Source of the DNA: Smithellaceae bacterium
GTDB lineage: Bacteria > Desulfobacterota > Syntrophia > Syntrophales > JAQULV01
Assembly: GCA_028718405.1 (NCBI GenBank)
Contig: JAQULV010000018.1
Span: 1-10,232 of the forward strand
Reading direction: 5' to 3'
Length of the DNA stretch: 10,232 bases
The position numbers were made by a program, and so were the translations under genes. The first letter of the stretch is position 1. Each line of letters starts with the position of its first letter. The notes under the pieces were generated by a model. The model was not told the DNA's origin. It saw only the letters and a program-made list of their open reading frames with translations, and made no database searches. Positions 1 through 7,000 of this stretch are shown here, piece after piece.

Positions 1-195
1 ATTCAGAAAGGCGCCCGAGGAGCACATCGCGCCGAAGGTTCCGGTCGTGACGACATCGATGCGGCGGGCCGCCTCGACCTCTCCGTGACGTTCCACCACA
101 TCGATCATTTCCTCGGCGGTGACGACTACAGCTTTGCCCTGTTTGATCTTTTCGTTAATCTCGGCGAATGTCTTTAAGACCTTGTGCTTTTTCAT
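1..195 (-). CDS. DUF39 / HcyBio homocysteine biosynthesis family protein, N-terminal fragment
   Basis: This is the first 65 codons of a gene whose remainder lies beyond the left edge. The product starts [14 protein letters not shown] and continues with a stretch rich in the signature of the DUF39 (COG1900, HcyBio) family: [15 protein letters not shown], then [19 protein letters not shown] at residues 47-65. The cysteine at residue 58 falls in the motif that holds the family's conserved cysteine. In methanogens and some sulfate reducers, members of this family are implicated in making homocysteine by adding sulfide-derived sulfur to aspartate semialdehyde, often with a NIL/ferredoxin-domain partner. 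That partner would have to lie outside the window. The ATG shares an ATGA overlap with the dut stop codon, which suggests translational coupling and co-transcription with dut. The family call is firm from the motif; the activity in this organism is inferred from the family. Confidence 0.85.
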   Translation of the reverse strand, partial: MKKHKVLKTFAEINEKIKQGKAVVVTAEEMIDVVERHGEVEAARRIDVVTTGTFGAMCSSGAFLN

Positions 196-650
196 CCTTC
201 CCTGCCTGTATGACCGAAACCGCCCTCGCCCCTTGTCGTCTCCGACAGACTGTGACAAAGTTCCCAGCGCACATGACAGACGCGCTGGACAACCATCTGA
301 GCGATACGGTCGCCTCTCTTCACGGTGAAGGGATCCTTCCCGTGGTTGATCATGATGATGCCTATCTCTCCCCGATAGTCAGCATCTATTGTGCCGGGGG
401 TATTGACCAAGGTCACGCCGTTGCGCGCAGCCAGTCCGCTTCGCGGCCTGATCTGTGCCTCGTACCCTTCCGGCAGGGCTACAGCGATACCCGTAGGGAT
501 CAGCATCCTGTCCCCCGGAAGAAGCGTCGCATCTCCCTTCAAAGCAGCATATATATCCATCCCGGCTGCCGCGACCGTCATGTAAGTGGGCAAAGGCAGA
601 TCGTCGTGCCCGTCCAGTTTCTGTATTGCGACTTTAAGCTCTTCTCTCAC
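192..650 (-). CDS. dut: dUTPase (deoxyuridine 5'-triphosphate nucleotidohydrolase)
   Basis: Hydrolyses dUTP to dUMP and pyrophosphate, keeping uracil out of DNA and feeding dTMP synthesis; the family acts as a cytosolic homotrimer. All five trimeric dUTPase motifs are visible in the 152-residue product: AGMDIYA (29-35), RPRSG (68-72), [11 protein letters not shown] (86-96, with catalytic Asp89 and base-selecting Tyr92), RGDRIAQ (112-118) and the C-terminal P-loop-like [10 protein letters not shown] (140-149). The length matches bacterial dUTPases. The open frame extends further upstream inside the peptidase gene, but that part has no dUTPase character. The GTG at 650 is chosen because it gives a normal N-terminus ([12 protein letters not shown]) 5 bases after the peptidase stop, with GAGGG at 661-665 as a plausible ribosome-binding site 10 bases away. 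A TTG three codons upstream is the alternative. The end overlaps the DUF39 start by ATGA. Confidence 0.95.
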   Translation of the reverse strand: MREELKVAIQKLDGHDDLPLPTYMTVAAAGMDIYAALKGDATLLPGDRMLIPTGIAVALPEGYEAQIRPRSGLAARNGVTLVNTPGTIDADYRGEIGIIMINHGKDPFTVKRGDRIAQMVVQRVCHVRWELCHSLSETTRGEGGFGHTGREG

Positions 651-655
651 GAAGA

Positions 656-1912
656 TCAAGCCCTCAATATATCTACGACCAAATCTTCTCCGCAGACCCT
701 GCCTATGGCCGCAATCGAGACAATGCCGGGATTGAACATCTCTCTTGCCATATTCATCACTTCTTCCGCCGTCACCCGATCGATGGAAGAAATCACCTCG
801 TCGACGGAAATAGGATGCCCAAAACAAAGCTCATTCTTTGCAAGACGTGTCATCCGGTTATCCGTACTCTCAAGGCTAAGGAGAAAATTTCCTTTTAGCA
901 GTTCCTTGGCTGTATACAACTCTTTGCCTGTTATCGGCTCCCGGCAAAGGTTTCCCATCTCGGCAAAGATCAGTCCCATCACATCCTGGACCTTATCTTC
1001 GGCAGCTCCGAAGTAGATTCCCATCATACCCGCATCTTCGTACGGACTGAGATAGGAATGGATTGCATAGGCCAGCCCTCTTTGCTCGCGGATCTCTTGA
1101 AAAAGCCGGGAACTCGTACTTCCCCCCAAGACGGTATTCAACACAAAACTCGTGTAACGATCCGGTGCTGATACTGACGGCGCCGTGGTACCGATGACCA
1201 TATGCACCTGCCCCAGTTCCTTCTCTAGGACAGCGACCTCGGAGGTGACGACCGGAGAGGTGTTCGTATTTTTCCTGCTGCCCTTCACGTGGGAAGCAAA
1301 GGCATCCCTCACCATCTCCACGAGCCGTCCGTGCTCAAGGTTACCGGCCGCCGTAATCAGCAGGTCTCCCCTTAAATAACAAGTTTGGAAGAAATCGACC
1401 AAGGCCTTCCGGTCTATCCCTTCCACGGTCTCCTTGGTCCCCAGGATAGGACGTCCCAGGGAATGACCGTCCCAGAAAGTGGCCTCAAAAAAATCGTGGA
1501 TATAGTCATCCGGGGAATCTTCCAGCATGCTTATTTCCTGGAGGATCACGGATTCTTCCTTCTTTATCTCTTCGCCGTCGAAGCGGGAGTTGACCATGAT
1601 ATCGGCAAGCAGATTAATGGCCAGGGCTAGATGGTAATCAGGTATCTTGATATAGAATGCCGTCAGTTCCTTGCCGGTAAAGGCGTTCATCACGCCACCT
1701 ACGGAATCGATGGCCAAGGCAATATCAAATGCCGATCTCGTCTCAGTGCCCTTAAAAAGCATGTGCTCGATAAAATGAGCGATCCCGCCTTTCGAAGCAT
1801 CTTCATGGCGGGACCCACAGGGCACCCATGCCCCAATCGACACCGAGCGGGCATGGGTTATCTTTTCCGAAACGATTTTGACGCCGTTATCTAAAACGGT
1901 CTTATGGTACAT
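656..1912 (-). CDS. M16 family zinc metallopeptidase (processing peptidase-like)
   Basis: A 418-residue member of the M16B peptidases (PqqL/MPP-beta type, related to YmxG/MlpA of Bacillus). The inverted zinc motif HFIEH is at residues 46-50, and the third zinc ligand is expected at Glu126 within SVILQEI, the spacing usual for HxxEH-(74-76)-E proteins. The C-terminal half keeps the EQRGLAY motif (277-282), whose Arg and Tyr help bind substrate in the family. No signal peptide is seen, so a cytosolic location is likely. The two homologous halves and the length match active single-chain bacterial M16B enzymes. Substrates of these operon-linked peptidases are poorly defined; roles in degrading peptides or processing proteins are suggested by homology only. 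The ATG at 1912 lies inside the 3' end of pnp (11-base overlap), pointing to translational coupling. The same pnp-M16-dut order occurs in many bacteria. Confidence 0.93.
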   Translation of the reverse strand: MYHKTVLDNGVKIVSEKITHARSVSIGAWVPCGSRHEDASKGGIAHFIEHMLFKGTETRSAFDIALAIDSVGGVMNAFTGKELTAFYIKIPDYHLALAINLLADIMVNSRFDGEEIKKEESVILQEISMLEDSPDDYIHDFFEATFWDGHSLGRPILGTKETVEGIDRKALVDFFQTCYLRGDLLITAAGNLEHGRLVEMVRDAFASHVKGSRKNTNTSPVVTSEVAVLEKELGQVHMVIGTTAPSVSAPDRYTSFVLNTVLGGSTSSRLFQEIREQRGLAYAIHSYLSPYEDAGMMGIYFGAAEDKVQDVMGLIFAEMGNLCREPITGKELYTAKELLKGNFLLSLESTDNRMTRLAKNELCFGHPISVDEVISSIDRVTAEEVMNMAREMFNPGIVSIAAIGRVCGEDLVVDILRA

Positions 1913-4010
1913 CTACGCCTAGCGCTTCCTTGCGGGAAAGACGAATCTTCCCCTGCTTGTCTATTTCCAGCACTTTGACGATGACCTCATCTCCCTCTTG
2001 GAGGATGTCGGTCACCTTGTTGACCCGCTCTTTGGCCAGTTGGGAAATATGGACCAAACCTTCCGTTCCGGGCAGGATTTCAACAAAGGCTCCGAAATCG
2101 ACAACACGCTTCACCGTGCCGCGGTAGATCTTGCCGATCTCCGCCTCCTCGGTAAGCCACTTGACCATGGCAACGGCCCGGGCTGCTGCGTCGGCGTCGG
2201 CCGAGGCGATCGTAACGGTGCCGTCATCCTCGACGTCGATGGTCACACCGGTTTCGGCAACTATCTGCCTGATGTTCTTACCGCCCGAACCGATCACGTC
2301 GCGGACGCGATCCGGCTTCACCTTCACTGTCGTGATCCGCGGCGCATAGGGAGAGATGTCCTCGCGCGGCGCGGCGATGGTCTCCATGATCTTGCCGATG
2401 ATGAAGATTCTGCCCTCACGGGCCTGCGCCAGCGCTCTTCTGAGAATATCTTCCGTAACGCCGTCGATCTTGATATCCATCTGCATGGCTGTGACACCAT
2501 TCTTGGTACCGCAGACCTTGAAGTCCATGTCGCCGGCGTGATCCTCATCGCCCAGGATATCGGAAAGGATAACCACCTCGCCACCCTCCTTGAGCAATCC
2601 CATGGCGATACCGGCAACGGGGGCTTTGATCGGCACGCCGCCGTCCATCAGTGAAAGGGTGCCGCCGCAGACCGTCGCCATCGACGACGAACCGTTGGAC
2701 GAGAGTATCTCCGAGACGATCCTGATCGTGTAGGGAAAAGCGTCCGCGGAAGGCAGCACGGGAATGAGCGCCCGACGGGCCAAGTTTCCGTGACCGATCT
2801 CCCGGCGCCCGGGGCTGCGGAGCGGTTTCGCTTCGCCGACGCAGTAGGGCGGGAAGTTGTAATGCAGGAGGAAGGAACGCATCTCCTCGCCACCGATGAA
2901 GTCGATCCGCTGCTCATCGGACGACGTCCCCAGGGTCATGGCCACCATGGCCTGGGTCTCGCCACGGTTAAACAGGGCGGAGCCGTGGACACGGGGAAGA
3001 ATGCCGACTTCACTGCTGATCGGCCTGATGTCGGTGCTCGACCTGCCGTCAATCCTCTTCTTCTCGCTCATGATCATCTCGCGCAGGATCTTTCTCTCCA
3101 GCTTCTCAATGATCTCCGGCACCTGTCCTGACAGTTCCTCTTCGGCAAACTCGCCAGAGACGGCCTTGCGCACTTCGTCCAGCTTAGCGTACCGTTCGAG
3201 CTTGCGGGGCAGGCTGTACCCCTCCTTCAAGCCCGGCAGGGCCTTCTCGGCGACGCGAGCGAAAAAGGCCTCATCCAATACAGCCTCTTCAATCATTCTC
3301 TTGGCCTTGCCGATCTCGGCTCTCATCCTGTCCTGCAGATCGATAAGAGGGCGACATGACTCCAGACCGAAGTTGATGGCGTCAACAAGGACATCCTCGG
3401 CGGCTTCCTGAGCCTCGCCTTCCAGCATAACCAGATTCACATCGTAGGACCCATCCTCCTTGGCGACCTTGCGGCCGACGAGAAAGAGGTTCAACTCACT
3501 CTGCTCCATGGCGCTGCTTGAGGCGTTGCAGACGAAACTCCCGTCGATCCGTCCGATCCTCACGCCCACGATCGGCCCGTTGAAGGGAATGTCCGATATG
3601 GTAAGGGCACCCGAAGCGGCTAGCATGGCGGTCACACCTGAGTCGTTTTCTATGTCCATAGACAGGACCGTCGCCACGATCTGGGTTTCGTGAAAATATC
3701 CTTTCGGGAACAGCGGCCGTATCGATCGATCAATGAAACGCGACGTCAAGATTTCCCGCTCGTTGGGGCGTCCTTCCCTCTTGAAGAATCCGCCCGGGAT
3801 CTTGCCCGCGGCGAAGGTCATTTCCTGATAATCCACCGTCAATGGCAGAAAATCGGTTCCCTCTCGTTTGCTCCTCAGGGACACAGCTGTCACAAGAACG
3901 ACCGTATCACCGTAGGAAGCCAGAATGGCACCATCGGCCTGGCCTGCCACATAATCAGCTTTCAGGGAAATTTCTCTCCCCGCGAATTCCGCACTAAACA
4001 CTTTTGTCAT
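1902..4010 (-). CDS. pnp: polyribonucleotide nucleotidyltransferase (PNPase)
   Basis: A phosphorolytic 3'-to-5' exoribonuclease that degrades mRNA to nucleoside diphosphates and can add heteropolymeric tails; the family acts as a trimer, often within a degradosome. The 702-residue product has the complete architecture: first RNase PH core (about 10-145), a helical linker (about 235-320), second RNase PH core (about 322-545) with catalytic DILGDEDHAGDMDFKV (Asp488 and Asp494 equivalent to E. coli Asp486 and Asp492), a KH domain with GSGG at 574-577, and an S1 domain (about 625-692) with FGAFVEI and GLVHIS. The motif TSRFIDRSIRPLFP is also intact. A TTG at 4013 directly precedes the ATG at 4010. 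The AGGA at 4020-4023 lies 6 bases from the TTG and 9 from the ATG, so either could serve; the ATG is preferred by codon. It follows rpsO, the classic rpsO-pnp pair, and overlaps the M16 gene. Confidence 0.98.
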   Translation of the reverse strand: MTKVFSAEFAGREISLKADYVAGQADGAILASYGDTVVLVTAVSLRSKREGTDFLPLTVDYQEMTFAAGKIPGGFFKREGRPNEREILTSRFIDRSIRPLFPKGYFHETQIVATVLSMDIENDSGVTAMLAASGALTISDIPFNGPIVGVRIGRIDGSFVCNASSSAMEQSELNLFLVGRKVAKEDGSYDVNLVMLEGEAQEAAEDVLVDAINFGLESCRPLIDLQDRMRAEIGKAKRMIEEAVLDEAFFARVAEKALPGLKEGYSLPRKLERYAKLDEVRKAVSGEFAEEELSGQVPEIIEKLERKILREMIMSEKKRIDGRSSTDIRPISSEVGILPRVHGSALFNRGETQAMVAMTLGTSSDEQRIDFIGGEEMRSFLLHYNFPPYCVGEAKPLRSPGRREIGHGNLARRALIPVLPSADAFPYTIRIVSEILSSNGSSSMATVCGGTLSLMDGGVPIKAPVAGIAMGLLKEGGEVVILSDILGDEDHAGDMDFKVCGTKNGVTAMQMDIKIDGVTEDILRRALAQAREGRIFIIGKIMETIAAPREDISPYAPRITTVKVKPDRVRDVIGSGGKNIRQIVAETGVTIDVEDDGTVTIASADADAAARAVAMVKWLTEEAEIGKIYRGTVKRVVDFGAFVEILPGTEGLVHISQLAKERVNKVTDILQEGDEVIVKVLEIDKQGKIRLSRKEALGVDVP

Positions 4011-4095
4011 CAATTATTTTCCTCTCTTTATGGGATAGTGAGCGAGATACGCTGGCACACATCCGGACCGTCGAACGGCGACGGCAGTGAAACTC
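4011..4095 (-). promoter_or_regulatory. rpsO-pnp spacer / pnp 5' leader with short hairpin
   Basis: This 85-base spacer is the largest gap in the window. In the transcript it contains a short perfect stem, CCGTCG-CCGTT-CGACGG, spanning 4068-4084, extendable by one G-U pair to 4067-4085. It then runs unpaired to the pnp ribosome-binding site (AGGA at 4020-4023). No run of U follows the stem, so it does not look like an intrinsic terminator. In E. coli the rpsO-pnp leader carries an RNase III-cut stem used in PNPase autoregulation. This stem is much shorter and a like function is only a possibility. No promoter motif could be supported. Confidence 0.4.
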
Positions 4096-4362
4096 CTACT
4101 TTCTGAGTCCCAGGCGTTGAATGATGCTTCGGTATCGCTCCACTTCCTTATTTTTCAGGTAGTCGAGAAGTCGGCGCCTCTGTCCGACCAGCTTAAGTAA
4201 TCCTCTCCGGGAATGATGGTCCTTCTTGTGCGTCTTGAAATGCTCCGTCAGATACTCGATGCGCGCCGTCAGGAGAGCAATCTGTACTTCAGGGGATCCC
4301 GTGTCTTTCTCATGCACTCTGAAGTTAGTTATAACATCCGTTCTTTTCTGAGAATCTAACAC
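4096..4362 (-). CDS. rpsO: 30S ribosomal protein S15
   Basis: A primary binder of 16S rRNA in the 30S platform, which also forms a bridge to the 50S subunit. The 88-residue product has the usual length and the S15 signature: [19 protein letters not shown] (residues 17-35), then [26 protein letters not shown] and the C-terminus [13 protein letters not shown]. The start is a GTG at 4362, which gives the normal N-terminal length; no ATG exists upstream in frame. GGAGG at 4373-4377 sits 10 bases before it. S15 represses its own translation in many bacteria through structured leaders that differ between lineages, so the 53-base leader here could be a target, though no defined fold was recognised. 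It lies between truB and pnp, the widespread order. Confidence 0.98.
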   Translation of the reverse strand: MLDSQKRTDVITNFRVHEKDTGSPEVQIALLTARIEYLTEHFKTHKKDHHSRRGLLKLVGQRRRLLDYLKNKEVERYRSIIQRLGLRK

Positions 4363-4415
4363 CGCAATCTGTCCTCCCTTTATCTTACTTTGTCTTATTT
4401 ACTCATTAATGCAGT
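4363..4415 (-). promoter_or_regulatory. truB-rpsO spacer with strong Shine-Dalgarno for rpsO
   Basis: A 53-base spacer that is clearly richer in A and T than the coding sequence around it. In the transcript it is mostly purine-rich and ends with AAAGGGAGG followed by 10 bases and the GTG start of rpsO. The strong GGAGG (4373-4377) supports the unusual GTG start. The A/T-rich character is compatible with an internal rpsO promoter, as known upstream of rpsO in other bacteria, but no convincing -35/-10 pair was found and the region shows no clear stem-loop. Confidence 0.4.
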
Positions 4416-5324
4416 TCAGTTATTAAACACTCTCAGCACCCTCACAACCTGGCGGTCCCCCGGCAAGCTTTCCAACTCCTCACCTGCGCACATCATCTCC
4501 GCCACGGTTATAAGGGATCCTTCCCAGGATAGAAACTTTATCATATCTCCCCGGGCAAGGGAAGAAATATGATACATTTTCATAATATCTGCAACCGGTT
4601 GGTAGCCCTCGCGCAATTTTCTTGCCAGGTCCTCTGCTACCTCGACGGAAGCAAAATGGGGGAGACACTGCCCCATCGGTTTCAGCGTCGCGCTGGTCAC
4701 TTCCTCAAGGGGAACCGCTTCTTCAGCGGTGAACTGGCCGCTTTTCGTCCTACGAAGCTCACACAGACAGGCGCCGCAACCCAGTGCCTCACCCACCTCG
4801 GCGCACAGCGACCTGATATAGGTACCCTTGGAACAGGAGACAAAGAACCTGACGTGAGGTATGGCCACTTCCAACAACGTCGCAGAAAATACCTCAACCT
4901 CACGCGGCGCAGGCTCGATGGCGACGCCTTTTCGCGCCCATTTATAGAGCGACTTCCCCTGATATTTGACGGCAGAGTAACGAGGTGGTGCCTGTTCCCT
5001 CTTCCCCGTCAATCCCGCTATAACCGCCGCCACCTCGTCCGGTCCTACGGAAACCGAACTTTCCGATTCGACGGTACCGTCAATGTCAAGGGTATCCGTT
5101 CTCACTCCCAGAAGCATCGTCGCTTCGTACTCTTTGGTCTCCTGAGAAAAAAACCGCGCCAACTTCGTAGCCTCGCCCACACAGACGACGAGTACTCCGG
5201 TTGCCAGCGGATCCAAAGTGCCAGCGTGACCGGCCTTCTTGGCGCCCATGATGCGTTTTGCTCGGGCCACTACGTCGTGAGATGTCAGCCCCCGAGGCTT
5301 GTCAACGACGGCCACCCCGTTCAT
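4416..5324 (-). CDS. truB: tRNA pseudouridine(55) synthase
   Basis: Converts U55 of the T-psi-C loop to pseudouridine in most tRNAs and also acts as a tRNA folding chaperone. The 302-residue product has the TruB catalytic motif GHAGTLDPLATGVL at residues 32-45 with catalytic Asp38, followed by KEYEAT (64-69), PPRYSAVK (113-120) and SCSKGTYIRSL (163-173), all characteristic of the family. Residues from about 225 to 300 fit the C-terminal PUA-like RNA-binding extension of the longer TruB proteins. The start ATG at 5324 overlaps the nrnA stop as ATGA, so translation is probably coupled. The downstream gap to rpsO is 53 bases. Confidence 0.97.
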   Translation of the reverse strand: MNGVAVVDKPRGLTSHDVVARAKRIMGAKKAGHAGTLDPLATGVLVVCVGEATKLARFFSQETKEYEATMLLGVRTDTLDIDGTVESESSVSVGPDEVAAVIAGLTGKREQAPPRYSAVKYQGKSLYKWARKGVAIEPAPREVEVFSATLLEVAIPHVRFFVSCSKGTYIRSLCAEVGEALGCGACLCELRRTKSGQFTAEEAVPLEEVTSATLKPMGQCLPHFASVEVAEDLARKLREGYQPVADIMKMYHISSLARGDMIKFLSWEGSLITVAEMMCAGEELESLPGDRQVVRVLRVFNN

Positions 5325-6280
5325 GATTCAAATCCGGCCCTGATGGCATCGATAACCAGTTTCTTCACTGCCGTCACGTCCCCTCTGATGCGACAGGCCG
5401 CCGCATTAAGATGCCCTCCGCCCCCGAAGGACGAGGCGATACGCTCCACGTTGAAATCCCCCTTCGAACGTAGACTGACCTTAATAAAGCCATCTTGGAG
5501 CTCGGTGTAGATGACGGCCACAACTACTCCCTTGATGGTCCGCGGCAGATCCACGAAGCCCTCGGCATGCTCGGGCAGCGCTCCGACGGACTCCACGTCC
5601 TGAAGCATCACCTGCAGTGACCCAACTTTCCCTTCGAGGTCGAAAGACAAGGTCTCCAATACCTTCGACATGAGTCTGATCTTCGCGGGTGAATTCGATT
5701 CATAAATATGCTCCGATATCCACTGCGGGTCGGCACCCTCCTCCACTAACTTTCCGGCTGCGTAGAGCGTCTCGGAAGACGTGCTCCGGTAGCGGAATCC
5801 GCCCGTATCGGTGAGGATCGCCGCATAGAGATTTGTCGCCGCATCCTTGGAAATCGCCATCCCCATATGCCGAGCAAGACGAATAAGCATCTCCCCTGTC
5901 GAGCTGGCCTGCGGATCAACCAGGGCGACCCGCCAGTCACCTTTATTGGAGATATGATGATCAATATTGATGATGTTCTTCACTCTGCCCAACGCCTGCG
6001 CTTCATCGCCGACCCGCTCTAGCTCGCTGCAGTCGAGGATGAAAACCACTTCATAGCCATCCAGAGGCGGGAGTTCATGGACAATTTCCGTAGCGCCAGG
6101 CAGGAAAAGGTAGTTCTCGGGGATCTTATCCTGGTTATAAACGACCGTTTGCTTCCCCAGTTCCCGCAGCATGAGGGATAACGCGAGCTCCGAACCAACG
6201 GCGTCGCCGTCCAGACGCACGTGCGAGGTGATGATAAATCGGCTGTTGTCCCGTATCAGTTCACTTATCCTCTGAAGCAT
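5321..6280 (-). CDS. nrnA: DHH/DHHA1 nanoRNase / pAp phosphatase
   Basis: Family members hydrolyse very short RNAs to mononucleotides and dephosphorylate 3'-phosphoadenosine 5'-phosphate, replacing Orn in bacteria that lack it. Visible motifs in the 319-residue product: HVRLDGDAVGSE (20-31, metal-binding His20, Asp24, Asp26), ILDCSE (81-86, Asp83), NIDHHISN (105-112, the DHH motif), TDTGGFRY (157-164, Asp158), and the C-terminal DHHA1 motif FGGGGHLNAAACR (285-297) for RNA binding. The ATG at 6280 is chosen because it gives the normal family N-terminus and has GAGGA 5 bases upstream. An ATG at 6307 would add nine residues (MRSTRQRIR) but has no ribosome-binding site. The gene overlaps rbfA by 20 bases and truB by 4. 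Its product would complete decay of the short ends left by PNPase. Confidence 0.95.
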   Translation of the reverse strand: MLQRISELIRDNSRFIITSHVRLDGDAVGSELALSLMLRELGKQTVVYNQDKIPENYLFLPGATEIVHELPPLDGYEVVFILDCSELERVGDEAQALGRVKNIINIDHHISNKGDWRVALVDPQASSTGEMLIRLARHMGMAISKDAATNLYAAILTDTGGFRYRSTSSETLYAAGKLVEEGADPQWISEHIYESNSPAKIRLMSKVLETLSFDLEGKVGSLQVMLQDVESVGALPEHAEGFVDLPRTIKGVVVAVIYTELQDGFIKVSLRSKGDFNVERIASSFGGGGHLNAAACRIRGDVTAVKKLVIDAIRAGFES

Positions 6281-6635
6281 CCTTATCCTCTGTCTCGTGG
6301 ATCTCATTCAGTAATCTGTCGATACGGCTCCCATAAGCGAAAGACCTATCGAGTGTAAATATGATCTCGGGAACATGGCGCAGCATCAGGCGTTTGCCGA
6401 GCTCACGACGTAAAAAACCAGTTGCCTTCTTGAGCCCTGCCGCCGTTTGCTCGTCCAAGGAATCCTTACCCATCTCGACGATGTATACCCGGGCAACACG
6501 TAGATCATCACTCAGTTTCACACCGGTGATCGTGAGAGAACTGATCCTGGGATCCCTCACTTCCTTCAGCAGGATCTCCGCCAACTCCGTTCTTATCAGA
6601 TCGGCTACGCGATCGGCCCTTTTGAACTCAGTCAT
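6261..6635 (-). CDS. rbfA: 30S ribosome-binding factor RbfA
   Basis: A KH-fold maturation factor that binds the immature 30S subunit and helps 16S rRNA 5'-end processing, notably in the cold. The 124-residue product carries the family hallmarks: FKRADRVADLIRTELAEIL at the N-terminus, VRDPRISSLTITGVKLSDDL (about 26-45), and the C-terminal block RRELGKRLMLRHVPEIIFTLD followed by YGSRIDRLLNEI. The ATG at 6635 has GGAAGG at 6641-6646 with 5-base spacing, inside the end of ylxP, and the two genes overlap by 8 bases. The last ten residues (TEDKDASEDK) are an acidic tail encoded by a direct repeat at the nrnA start. Confidence 0.96.
   Translation of the reverse strand: MTEFKRADRVADLIRTELAEILLKEVRDPRISSLTITGVKLSDDLRVARVYIVEMGKDSLDEQTAAGLKKATGFLRRELGKRLMLRHVPEIIFTLDRSFAYGSRIDRLLNEIHETEDKDASEDK
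6264..6292 (-). repeat. 11-base direct repeat at the rbfA/nrnA junction (includes nrnA Shine-Dalgarno)
   Basis: The sequence CAGAGGATAAG (in transcript sense) occurs twice, at 6282-6292 and 6264-6274, exactly 18 bases apart, so the copies are in phase for both overlapping reading frames. In RbfA they encode EDK repeated in the acidic tail. In the nrnA frame they encode QRI twice. The upstream copy provides the GAGGA placed 5 bases before the nrnA ATG; the downstream copy lies within codons 3-6 of nrnA. This looks like a small in-frame duplication, though chance cannot be excluded. Confidence 0.6.
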
Positions 6636-6960
6636 ACTTGCCTTCCGGGAGGTCGTCGGGAACCATGCTATCGGGCATATTGACGATCTCGACTTTCACA
6701 TTAATGACCTCGGCAAGTTTGAGATCGTCGACGAACCTCAGAATATGGTCGATCTTCCCGTTAATGTAGCGCCTGTCGTTACCGACGACGCTGAAACCTA
6801 TTTTAGCACGGCGCCAGTTATCGTTCTCCGCCACTTCGGCGATGGAGATGTTGAATTCGTTCTGGGTCCTTTTCAGTATCCTGCTTACTATCCCCCTCTT
6901 CTCCTTGAGGGATCTGCTCTCGTGAAGCAACAAATCGATGATACCTGAACCAATAACCAT
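6628..6960 (-). CDS. ylxP: DUF503 family protein YlxP
   Basis: A 110-residue DUF503 protein of the size and place typical of YlxP, directly between infB and rbfA. The diagnostic segments are the N-terminal MVIGSGIIDLLL, SRSLKEKRGIVSRIL (about 16-30), FNISIAEVAENDNWRRAKIG (about 36-55) and the alternating-strand C-terminal part containing INVKVEIV. The molecular function of the family is not firmly established; the constant association with infB, rbfA and truB suggests a ribosome-linked role. The ATG at 6960 has only a weak upstream purine stretch (AAGATA), so translation may depend on the preceding gene 40 bases away. The end overlaps rbfA by 8 bases and contains the rbfA ribosome-binding site. 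Confidence 0.9.
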   Translation of the reverse strand: MVIGSGIIDLLLHESRSLKEKRGIVSRILKRTQNEFNISIAEVAENDNWRRAKIGFSVVGNDRRYINGKIDHILRFVDDLKLAEVINVKVEIVNMPDSMVPDDLPEGKYD

Positions 6961-7000
6961 TATCTTAACACAGATTGAGCCAGGACACCTCTGCCGCTGA

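Noticed and set aside
651..827. Upstream extension of dut to an apparent 211-residue protein
   Set aside because: The added residues overlap the conserved 3' coding region of the M16 peptidase in another frame and have no dUTPase similarity; the GTG at 650 gives a normal-length enzyme.
168..1016. Plus-strand open frame of 282 codons opposite dut and the M16 gene
   Set aside because: It lies antisense to two genes with complete family motifs, its translation resembles no known family and is rich in Arg/Ser as expected for a complementary-strand shadow.
4067..4085. Intrinsic terminator between rpsO and pnp
   Set aside because: The stem is short and is followed in the transcript by mixed sequence, not a U run, so it does not meet the terminator pattern.
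4398..4409. Mini-frame ATG AGT AAA TAA in the truB-rpsO spacer as a leader peptide
   Set aside because: Three codons with no ribosome-binding site are expected by chance in an A/T-rich spacer.
4569..5510. Plus-strand open frame of 313 codons opposite truB and nrnA
   Set aside because: It spans the antisense of two unmistakable genes, has no recognisable domain, and its composition fits the reverse complement of coding sequence.
6281..6307. Longer nrnA starting at the ATG at 6307
   Set aside because: It has no ribosome-binding site, adds a basic stretch unlike family N-termini and lengthens the rbfA overlap to 47 bases; the ATG at 6280 has GAGGA at good spacing. Not fully excluded.
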